Source: Sedimentisphaerales bacterium (lineage in GTDB: Bacteria > Planctomycetota > Phycisphaerae > Sedimentisphaerales > SG8-4). Taken from it: a stretch of 10,407 bases of DNA. The notes under the pieces are model-generated. The model saw only the letters and a list, made by a program, of their open reading frames with translations. It was not told the origin of the DNA and did no database searches. The DNA lies in assembly GCA_016932895.1 (NCBI GenBank), contig JAFGCA010000113.1, positions 1-10,407 on the forward strand, read 5' to 3'. Positions 1 to 7,300 of this stretch are shown in pieces. Both the position numbers and the translations under genes were made by a program. Positions within the stretch are counted from its first letter, which is position 1. Each line of letters starts with the position of its first letter.

Positions 1-1
1 C

Positions 2-3000
2 AACCAGGTGGGCTCCGAAGGCCAATTGAAGGAATGGCTCTACAAAGAGGCTCCCAAGACAACCCACCGCCACGTCTCGCACCTGTGGGGGCTGCACCCG
101 GGCGAAGAGATCACGCCGGAAACGCCCGAGTTATTCGAGGCCGCCAAACAGTCGCTGATCTTCCGTGGCGACGGCGGCACCGGCTGGAGCCGGGCCTGGA
201 AAATCAACTTCTGGGCCCGCCTGCTCGACGGCGACCACGCCCACCTCATGCTCAAAAACCTGCTGACCCTGACCAACTCACCGCTGACGAAGTACAAAGG
301 CGGAGGCGTCTACGTCAACCTCTTCGACGCCCATCCCCCCTTCCAGATCGACGGCAACTTCGGCGCCAGCAACGGCATCACCGAGATGCTGCTGCAGAGC
401 CACCGGCGCGACGAGGCCGGCCAGTACATCATCGATCTGCTGCCGGCCTTGCCGAGCGCCTGGCCCGATGGCAGAGTGGCCGGCCTGCGGGCGCGGGGCG
501 GCTTTGAGATCACCATGCGCTGGAAAGACGGCCAACTGCAGCAGGCCCGGATCGAATCGACACTCGGCAACACGTGCCGCGTTCGCACCGCCGCGGCCGT
601 GGGCGTTCGGGCGGGCGGTCGAGAGATCGACGTCACCCGGCCCGCTGACAACCTCGTGGTGTTCGAGACCAAGCGTGACCGCAGCTACCGAATCGCGCCG
701 CTGGCGCCTGCGACGACCGGTGACGCCGAGTCCTGGGACCATCTCAAGCTCTGGTACCGCCAGCCGGCCGAGAAATGGACCGAAGCCCTGCCGGTTGGAA
801 ACGGACGCCTCGGTGCGATGGTCTTCGGCGGCGTGACAAAGGAACGCATTCAGTTGAACGAAGACAGCCTGTGGGCCGGACCCCCGGTCCCGCAGGACCG
901 CGTCGGAGCGTACAAACACATCGCCAAGGCGCGCGAGCTGTACTTTGCAGGCAAGTACTCCGAAGGTCAGGCGCTGATGCAAAACCAAGTCATGGGACCG
1001 CGCATCTCGCCGCGCAGCCACCAGACCCTCGGCGACCTGAGAATCTCAATGCCGGACGCGACGGACTCGGTCGCATCGTACCGGCGCCAGCTCGACCTGG
1101 ACACGGCGGTTGCAACAACGACGTTCACGCACGACGGCGTGACATTCAAGCGCGAGGTCTTTTCCAGTCCCGTTGACCAGGTGCTCGTCGTGCGACTCAC
1201 CGCCGACAAGCGCGGCGCGCTTTCCTTCGATGTGACGCTCGACCGACCGGCGGATTTTGCCGTGAAGCCCGTCGGGAACGACGCCCTCGCCATGTCCGGG
1301 CAGGCAAGTCAGGAAGGCAAGCACAAAGGCGCCAGATACCACACGTCTCTGCGCGCCATACCCAGGGGTGGAGAGGTGGCGGTCGAGGGCAATTCCCTTT
1401 CGATTCGCAACGCCAGCGCCGTGACGCTGCTGCTGGCGGCGGCGACGGACTACAACTTCGACAATCCCTACGAGCCCCTGACGCGCGATCTGGCGGCGGC
1501 CTGCGAAAAGCAACTGCAGGCGGCCGGCTCCAAAACCTACGTCCGGCTGCGAGCCGACCACGTCCGGGAGCACCGGCGGTTGTTCCGGCGCGTGGCTCTC
1601 AGCCTCGACGTCGCCGGAAACGACACGACGCCCACTGATGCGCGGCTGCGAGAGCTGCGCAACGGCGCCGAAGATCCGTCGTTGGCGACCCTCTACTTTC
1701 AGTTCGGACGCTACCTGCTGATCTCCTGCTCCCGACCCGGAACCATGCCCTCCAATCTGCAGGGACTGTGGAACGATAAGATCGCGGCCCCGTGGAACGC
1801 CGACTACCACATCAACATCAACGTGCAGATGAACTACTGGCCCGCCGAAGTTTGCAACCTCTCGGAATGTCACGGGCCCTTCTTCACGCTGACCGAGGCG
1901 CTGCTGCCGGCCGGCCGCAAGACCGCGCGTGACGTGTACGACTGCCGCGGCTTCGTGGCCCACCATACGACCGACGCCTGGTTCCATACCAGTCCGTTCG
2001 GCGCCGTCGGCTACGGCATGTGGCCCATGGGGGCCGCCTGGTGCACCCAGCACTTCATGGAACATTATCGCTTCACCGGCGACCGGGAGTTTCTCAAGAC
2101 CCGCGCCTATCCCATCCTCAAGGAAGCCAGCCTCTTCCTGCTCGACTGGCTCGTCGAAGACCCCAAGACCGGAAAGCTGGTCTCCGGCCCGTCCAACTCT
2201 CCCGAGAATTCATACGTGGCGCCGGACGGCAAGCGGGTCAACCTGTCCATGGGACCGTCCATGGACCAGGAGATTATCTGGGACACGTTCACCAATCTTA
2301 TCGAAGCGGCGCAGATCCTGGAGATCGAGGACGATCTCACCGAGCAGGTAACCGCGGCCCGAGAGAAGCTGGCCATGCCGAAAATCGGCTCCGACGGCCG
2401 GCTGCTGGAGTGGAGCCAGGAATACAAGGAGGCCGAGCCGGGTCACCGGCACATCTCCCACCTGTTCGCGGTCCATCCCGGCCGGCAGTACACGTACCAG
2501 GAGTCACCGGAGATGATCGCCGCCGCCCGCAAGAGTATCGAATACCGTCTCGCCCACGGCGGCGGCCACACCGGCTGGAGCCGCGCCTGGATCATCAACT
2601 TCTGGGCCCGGTTCAAGGAAGGCGACAAGGCCCGGGAAAACGTCACCGCCCTGCTGACGAAATCGACGCACCCCAATCTTTTCGACAACCATCCGCCCTT
2701 CCAAATCGACGGCAACTATGGCGGCACCGCCGGCATCGCCGAGATGCTCCTCCAGAGCCACGCCGGCGAGATCGATCTGCTGCCGGCCCTGCCGGGCCAG
2801 TGGCCCTGCGGCCGCGTCACCGGGCTGCGGGCGCGCGGCGGCTTCGGGGTGGACATCGCCTGGAAGGATGGCGCCTTGCTCGAAGCCACGATCACGCCGG
2901 CGCGGGACGGCATCTGCAATATCCGCTGCGGCAGCAAGACAATTCAGGTCAATGCCGCGAAGGGCCGGACCTTCCGCCTCGGCCGCGATCTCCAGCAGTT

Positions 3001-3004
3001 GTGA
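2..3004 (+). CDS. Tandem-domain GH95 family alpha-L-fucosidase, 5' end outside window
   Basis: Likely hydrolyses terminal alpha-1,2-linked L-fucose from polysaccharides, in the periplasm or outside the cell. The frame is open to the left edge (codons AAC CAG precede the GTG at 8), so that GTG is internal and the true start is missing. Residue numbers count the GTG as 1. Residues 1-237 are the end of a first GH95 domain, with HRHVSHL, GTGWSRAW and FQIDGN (Asp115). After a linker of about ten residues a complete second GH95 domain runs from about 244 to 998: N-terminal beta-sandwich (LPVGNGRLGAMVFGG), then the (alpha/alpha)6 barrel with NLQGLWN, HININ (His601, Asn603, Asn605), SPEN (Glu733) and FQIDGN (Asp901). 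By recalled comparison with Bifidobacterium AfcA these match its catalytic Asn421, Asn423, Glu566 and Asp766. His601 matches a His linked to fucose over L-galactose preference. The second domain alone is normal GH95 length, so the fusion is the oddity. Family is confident; linkage specificity is inferred. Confidence 0.93.
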   Translation, partial: NQVGSEGQLKEWLYKEAPKTTHRHVSHLWGLHPGEEITPETPELFEAAKQSLIFRGDGGTGWSRAWKINFWARLLDGDHAHLMLKNLLTLTNSPLTKYKGGGVYVNLFDAHPPFQIDGNFGASNGITEMLLQSHRRDEAGQYIIDLLPALPSAWPDGRVAGLRARGGFEITMRWKDGQLQQARIESTLGNTCRVRTAAAVGVRAGGREIDVTRPADNLVVFETKRDRSYRIAPLAPATTGDAESWDHLKLWYRQPAEKWTEALPVGNGRLGAMVFGGVTKERIQLNEDSLWAGPPVPQDRVGAYKHIAKARELYFAGKYSEGQALMQNQVMGPRISPRSHQTLGDLRISMPDATDSVASYRRQLDLDTAVATTTFTHDGVTFKREVFSSPVDQVLVVRLTADKRGALSFDVTLDRPADFAVKPVGNDALAMSGQASQEGKHKGARYHTSLRAIPRGGEVAVEGNSLSIRNASAVTLLLAAATDYNFDNPYEPLTRDLAAACEKQLQAAGSKTYVRLRADHVREHRRLFRRVALSLDVAGNDTTPTDARLRELRNGAEDPSLATLYFQFGRYLLISCSRPGTMPSNLQGLWNDKIAAPWNADYHININVQMNYWPAEVCNLSECHGPFFTLTEALLPAGRKTARDVYDCRGFVAHHTTDAWFHTSPFGAVGYGMWPMGAAWCTQHFMEHYRFTGDREFLKTRAYPILKEASLFLLDWLVEDPKTGKLVSGPSNSPENSYVAPDGKRVNLSMGPSMDQEIIWDTFTNLIEAAQILEIEDDLTEQVTAAREKLAMPKIGSDGRLLEWSQEYKEAEPGHRHISHLFAVHPGRQYTYQESPEMIAAARKSIEYRLAHGGGHTGWSRAWIINFWARFKEGDKARENVTALLTKSTHPNLFDNHPPFQIDGNYGGTAGIAEMLLQSHAGEIDLLPALPGQWPCGRVTGLRARGGFGVDIAWKDGALLEATITPARDGICNIRCGSKTIQVNAAKGRTFRLGRDLQQL

Positions 3005-3015
3005 AAAAAAGCTTC

Positions 3016-3044
3016 TTGACAAAACACGCTCACGCTGGTAGGTT
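3016..3044 (+). promoter_or_regulatory. Sigma70-like promoter, TTGACA-17-TAGGTT
   Basis: A perfect -35 hexamer TTGACA at 3016-3021 is followed after 17 bp by TAGGTT at 3039-3044, which keeps the first T, the A and the last T of TATAAT. It lies 11 bp past the GH95 stop and points right. Transcription would start near 3051, giving the gene at 3542 a leader of about 490 nt, or making a separate small RNA. The -10 box is imperfect and no start site is known, so this is only a candidate. Confidence 0.45.
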
Positions 3045-3205
3045 CCCGGTTATCGAGCAGATAGGGTGCGGGGCCGGCTGCAAAGACGACCGGGTAGATT
3101 TCGAGTGTACTTTGACACGGAGATCCGGGGCCATTCTACACGCAAATCCTGAAGTTTCCAGGAGTGTAGTGCCGCATTTCGCAAGTTCCGCGACTATGCG
3201 GGAGG

Positions 3206-3281
3206 AGATTGCTTCGTCGCTGCGCTCCTCGCAATGACATATACGGGGTGCCCTGTCATTGCGAGCGAAGCGAAGCAATCT
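3206..3281. repeat. Inverted pair of REP-like 'GTCATTGCGAG...GAAGCAATC' repeats
   Basis: The left arm (3206-3239) starts AGATTGCTTCG and ends CTCGCAATGACA. The right arm (3254-3281) is its reverse complement, TGTCATTGCGAG to GAAGCAATCT. The outer 11 bp and inner 12 bp match perfectly; the middle of the left arm is 6 nt longer. The 14-nt spacer would be the loop of a long hairpin. This sequence is a dispersed intergenic palindrome known from many unrelated bacteria, and its false translation CHCEERSDEAI is a common annotation artefact that also appears here on the minus strand. It may be a REP/MITE-like element or act on transcript ends. Confidence 0.85.
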
Positions 3282-3350
3282 ACAGTCGCACGATTCATGA
3301 AACGCGGCAGTAGTCTCGCGCGCGGCCCCGGAGAAACACGAGTGATGTAC

Positions 3351-3402
3351 GCCCAAAACGCGCGGCAAAAGCTTCAAGGTCGAAGACTTGCACATTTTGG
3401 GC
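3351..3402 (+). promoter_or_regulatory. Candidate leader stem-loop
   Basis: GCCCAAAA (3351-3358) and TTTTGGGC (3395-3402) form a perfect 8-bp stem. Inside the 36-nt loop a second hairpin is possible: GCAA (3365-3368) with TTGC (3388-3391), and CTTC (3372-3375) with GAAG (3382-3385). It matches no riboswitch class I recognise. There is no T-run after it on the plus strand, so it is not an obvious terminator. It could be a structured part of the leader of the gene at 3542, or chance. Confidence 0.3.
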
Positions 3403-3481
3403 AATATGGAGAATTCCAATCGCACGGAAAATTGAAAGAAAGGAGGAGTTGCCAGGAGAATAACACATAACTTGCCTGCGG

Positions 3482-3520
3482 AGGAGGTGATGACGGAAGA
3501 CGTTCAAGAGTTCACCTTCT
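3482..3520 (+). promoter_or_regulatory. Hairpin pairing a perfect anti-SD match (AGGAGGTGA)
   Basis: AGGAGGTGA (3482-3490) is fully complementary to the usual 16S rRNA 3' tail. It can pair over 9 positions, one a G-T wobble, with TCACCTTCT (3512-3520). The loop offers further pairing between TGA-CG and CG-TTCA. The strong SD-like site lies about 52 nt before the real start at 3542 and only 2 nt before an out-of-frame ATG at 3490. Ribosome standby or translational control is possible but not shown. Confidence 0.35.
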
Positions 3521-3530
3521 TGCTAAGGAA

Positions 3531-3535
3531 AGGAG
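3531..3535 (+). promoter_or_regulatory. Ribosome binding site for the secreted YSPY-repeat gene
   Basis: AGGAG lies 6 nt before the ATG at 3542, inside the purine-rich run AAGGAAAGGAGA. With the clean signal peptide that begins at this ATG, it fixes the start codon. Confidence 0.8.
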
Positions 3536-3541
3536 ACCAAG

Positions 3542-4363
3542 ATGAAAAGGATTTCGCTATGGATAGCGCTCTTGGCCCTCACACCGACCATCACCCAGGC
3601 ACGGTGGCACCATTCGCTACGTTACAGCGTGCGGTACTCCCCGTACGCCCGTGACTACCACCACTCGGGTCTCATCCCCGGGGGGCTCACGTACAGCCCG
3701 TATGTTCTCGGACGGGGCAGCTCACCGCTGGTCTACGAGGGGACGCGGTACACACCCTATGCACGCACCTACGATAATCCGGGGCTGGTTCTGGACTATT
3801 ATTTGTGGCCCGTGACCCGCCACGTCCCGGTTCCGGTCTGCGTCAGGCAGGTCCGACCGAGCCGGCCCCGGGGCGCTGCGCCGGCCGTTCAGCGAGCCCG
3901 CGCCCAGGGCGGTGCGGCGACGCCGGCGAGCAGGGCTTATGCCCAATCCGGCTCACGCGGCAGCGTCCGGCCCGTACGGGAAAGAGACGGTCTCCAGATC
4001 ATCCGTCAACATCTCAGGGACCGGGGCATTGGCAACGCAGGCATCAGCCACATTCTGAGAATCGACGGCCAACTCGTGAGCGTCAGTTTCACCGTGGGCG
4101 ATCGGAACCTGATCGTGAAATACTGGAATCCGGAGGCCATCGAATCGCTGCCGGGCACGACGTCTTACAAGCAGAAGGCATTCGAGCGCTATCGTACAAA
4201 CTGGCAAAAGCTGGCCGCAGCGCACGAAAGCCACGGCGGGCAGATCTACACGATCGAAACCGCCGACGAGGAACAGATCGTGGCGGCGCTGGAGTCCTGT
4301 GACTCGTTGGATGCCGGTGCTGATGCCTTGACGCACCACACTGCTCTGTACGCCAAGAACTGA
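3542..4363 (+). CDS. Secreted protein of unknown function with 19-residue YSPY repeats
   Basis: A 273-residue protein I cannot assign to a named family. Residues 1-20 form a Sec signal peptide: Lys2-Arg3, a hydrophobic core, and a likely cut after TQA at residue 20, so it is exported. Residues 31-87 hold three back-to-back 19-residue units, each with Tyr-Ser/Thr-Pro-Tyr near its start (Tyr32, Tyr51 and Tyr70 are exactly 19 apart). Residues about 100-146 are a basic Pro/Ala/Arg/Gly linker. Residues about 147-257 look like a folded alpha/beta domain with FTVGDRNLIVKYWNPEAI, an aromatic helix (FERYRTNW) and GGQIYTIET. The start is supported by AGGAG 6 nt upstream. The gene has its own leader and converges with the LTD/CotH gene, 14 bp between stops. 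A role in surface structure or binding is only a guess. No cysteine-rich, lipobox or enzyme motif is evident. Confidence 0.85.
   Translation: MKRISLWIALLALTPTITQARWHHSLRYSVRYSPYARDYHHSGLIPGGLTYSPYVLGRGSSPLVYEGTRYTPYARTYDNPGLVLDYYLWPVTRHVPVPVCVRQVRPSRPRGAAPAVQRARAQGGAATPASRAYAQSGSRGSVRPVRERDGLQIIRQHLRDRGIGNAGISHILRIDGQLVSVSFTVGDRNLIVKYWNPEAIESLPGTTSYKQKAFERYRTNWQKLAAAHESHGGQIYTIETADEEQIVAALESCDSLDAGADALTHHTALYAKN
3632..3802 (+). repeat. Three tandem 57-bp units encoding 19-residue YSPY repeats
   Basis: Units cover residues 31-49, 50-68 and 69-87 of the secreted protein. They begin RYSPYARDY, TYSPYVLGR and RYTPYARTY. Units 1 and 3 are closest and both go on to a Pro/Gly-Leu stretch; unit 2 is more diverged. 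The conserved core is Tyr-Ser/Thr-Pro-Tyr with Gly, Pro and Leu in the second half. The period holds without gaps, which favours real tandem duplication over compositional bias. Confidence 0.8.
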
Positions 4364-4377
4364 CGAATGGGCCGTTC

Positions 4378-7300
4378 TCAAGGTCCGCCGGGCGAGGGCA
4401 CCGAAGGATGCCAATTGCCCGAAGCATTCCAGGTCACGGCCGCGGCGGCCGGGTCTTCGATCGTCAGAGACGACCCGCCGCCGTCCGTGGCCGGATACCA
4501 GCTATCATCGTAGCCAAAACGCAGAATGGCGGCTTCCCAGGGCAGGGCCAGTTGCAGAACGACGTCCTCGCCACCGTTGCTGAGCCGACCGCCGTACTGC
4601 CCGGCGATTGGGATATTTGATCCGTACGCGGACTCGAACGCCGCACGATCCGCGACCACCACCACGTACCGGCCCGAGGCCAACTGCATCGGCGGGAACG
4701 TGAACTCCACACCGCCGGTGAAACGCACGCCCGTCAGATCGAGCGTCTCGACGCCGATGTTCTGCAACTCGATATACTCGCGGTCGTCCCCCTGCGAATC
4801 GTGATACATCAGTTCCGTCACCCGCAGACCGTCCAGCAGCAGCAACTGTTCGAGATAAGGAAGCTCATCCTCCCCCGTGATCTCCACCACCACGCCCTCC
4901 AGCGCCACCGAAATAATGAAATCACCGCTCGTCAACGACCGGTTCAGGCCGTGGACCGCCAGCAGGTTGTCCCCCACTCGAAGGACGTCCATTCGATCGG
5001 AGAGATCCAGCATGACGTCGAAATCCCCTCCGCCGGCCTCGTGTCCGCTCTCGGCGTACGAATCCCACTCGGGCGTCCCGGTGACATTGGCCCGCCCCAC
5101 TTCCACACCATTGAGATAGGCGACGAAGCCGTCGTCGTATCGAACACCTAAGTGCAGCTCGCTCAGCGATTCTGCGGTCGCGCCGTCCAGCGAGAACGGG
5201 ACGCGCATATAGCAGCTCGCGCTGCGCCCGTACATCTGCTCCTCGACGTCCAGGCCGATCAGATCCTCGTATCCCGAGCTTCTTTCGTATCCGACGCCGC
5301 CGGGAGCGCCGGAGAGGCCCAGCCACCCGGAATCGTCGAAGTCCACTTCCGCATTCCATCGGTCGCCCACGGAGTCGGCCGAGAGCGGGACGATCGCGCG
5401 CTTGGCCGCATCCTCGCCGACAATCGAGATCGTGGTGACCCGCATCTCGGCCAGCTCGGGATTGGCCAGCCCCGGCGTCGGCAAGACGTAGTACTCATAC
5501 GCATCGGAACCATCGGGGGAACGTCCCCGGGAAACGTCCGGCGTCTGCGGACCATAGATCACGGCATCGATTCGGCGCAGGTCCGGAGCCGACAGCCCGA
5601 TCAGCTCGCCACTGAGGGAGAGGGCGAAGTTCACGTGCCCGGCGTCGTCTCTGCCGTCCGCCCGGAAGACCAGGAATCCGTTTCCCGGAACGAACGTCAG
5701 CGGGCAAATCCTGTGCCTGCCCGGATCGCCGGTCGCGTTGTCGGTAAGATAGAACCCGCCAATATCGACCGGAGAGAAATGGCGGTTGTACAGCTCGATA
5801 AAATCGCTCTCGAACAGCACCTCGCCATCGGCAAGCCATTCATTGATCCTCACCTGCTCCGGGTCCCCGACCGGCACGGCCACGTTGGCCTGTCCGAAAG
5901 TCGGAACCGTCAAGTGCCAGCGATCTTCGCGGCCCGTGCGTCCGACGGACAGATCGGCCAACTGCGCGCCGAATACAATCGAATCGAGCACAATCCCGTC
6001 GCCATCGAAAAGGTAGACCTCGTCCCCCTTGCCGTCAAGGCCAAAGCCCGCATGCAGACCCGAAGTCACGCCGTTCACATCCGCGTAGACCAGCAGAAAC
6101 TCTTGCGGCCGCATCACCGTTCCGGCCGGAAAGACGTACTTGCCCGGTTCTTCCGCATCGTCGCTGAGCGTCATGCCCGACAGATTCAACGACGTCGGAC
6201 CGTCGTAGTAGAGCTCGATCACGTCGGGGAACGTGCCTTCATGCTCAAACGCCGTCTCGTTGACCGCCAGCACTTCGCTGATCATCAGCCGCTGATGAGT
6301 CACGTCCACCACCCACGTTCTCGAGGCGGTGGGCGTCTCTTGCCAGCGGCCCGCGGAGTTCTTGCCGCGCACGTAGAGCGTGTAGGCGCGACCGTTCTGC
6401 AGGCCGCTCAATTCCACCGGCACCTCCACCGGACGCTCCTCGCTCCAGGGACCGTTCGGGTCGTTGAGGCTGTAGCGGTAGTCAGTGATGCCGGGACCGC
6501 CCACGGTCAGCACGGCGTCGGTCCGCCACGTCACCTCGGGAGGCTCTCCCGACACGGCCGCCCCCGCCGCGACGAAGGCCCCCATGTCCAGCCCCCAGAA
6601 CCCGGCGCCGCGCGCCGGTGACATGGCCTTCAAGGCGAAATCGGCCGGCCCGGCAAACAGCGGGTCCGCATCGAAATTGCCCGCGCCGAGCAGATGCCAC
6701 GAGGCCGGAAGGATCGAGCGGTCGACCGCCAGTTCCTGCGGACCGTAGTCGGGATAGGGGTCCTGGAAGAAGTAGCCGAACGTCGCGACCTTGTCCCAGA
6801 AAATGTTCCCGGCCAGGTACGCTCCCCTACCGGGCGCGCGCGGGGGATTGCGCTGGGGTTCGCCGAAGCTGACCACCGCCGTCTTCGTGCTGACGAAGGT
6901 ATTGTTCACGGCGTAGACAAAGGAATTCTCCTTCACCAGCACGGCTTGATCGTTGTCGTAGAAGACGTTTCGCACCGCGTAGACCTCCGCCGCGCTGCCG
7001 CCGCCGCTGCCGGTGGCGATAGCGTTACAGGTGCCCGAACTACCTTCACCGTCGTGGAAGCCCATGAACAGACAGCCTTCGATATGGGCATCGGTGCCGT
7101 CGAGGTCGGGGCCGTCGTCGCCGCCGCCCAGAAAAACGCAGTCGTAGATTTGCAGAATGGGACCGGGCCGTTGGCCGCCGGCGAAGTCGATGATATCGTT
7201 GTACCCGACCGCGCTTCCAAACACGCAACGCTCGAACACCAGATACTCATTCCCCGTCAGTCCGACGCCATGCACGGGCTCGGTGCTGCCGACCGAGGGA

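Larger units (their letters stand above)
3005..3541. other. Intergenic region with promoter, REP-like repeat and hairpins
   Basis: This 537-bp gap lies between the GH95 stop and the secreted-protein start and is visibly less GC-rich than the genes around it. It holds a sigma70-like promoter (3016-3044), an inverted REP-like pair (3206-3281), a stem-loop (3351-3402) and a second hairpin next to the downstream gene (3482-3520). Reading frames inside it lack convincing starts and protein character. I see no rho-independent terminator with a T-run for the GH95 gene. Nothing recognisable sits in 3051-3200. Confidence 0.7.

Noticed and set aside
1046..2065. Open frame of 339 codons on the minus strand
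   Set aside because: Antisense to the second GH95 domain, which shows catalytic motifs in the sense frame.
3045..3094. CCCGGT/ACCGGG inverted repeat as a GH95 terminator
   Set aside because: Only 6 bp, 38 nt apart, without a following T-run, and downstream of the candidate promoter.
3030..3425. Minus-strand frame containing CHCEERSDEAI
   Set aside because: This peptide is the well-known false translation of the REP-like repeat; the frame is not a gene.
3432..3460. TTGAAA as a proximal -35 box for the gene at 3542
   Set aside because: No acceptable -10 hexamer lies 16-18 bp downstream.
3490..3654. Small frame starting MTEDVQEF with AGGAGG just before it
   Set aside because: The SD is only 2 nt from the ATG, and the second half overlaps the secreted gene out of frame with shadow composition. 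An upstream peptide cannot be excluded, but support is weak.
4356..4378. Short inverted repeat AGAAC/GTTCT between the convergent stops
   Set aside because: A 5-bp stem with no T-run on either strand is too weak to call a bidirectional terminator.
5152..6621. Open frame of 489 codons on the plus strand
   Set aside because: Antisense to LTDs 3-4 and the jelly-roll region; no motif, no RBS, shadow composition.
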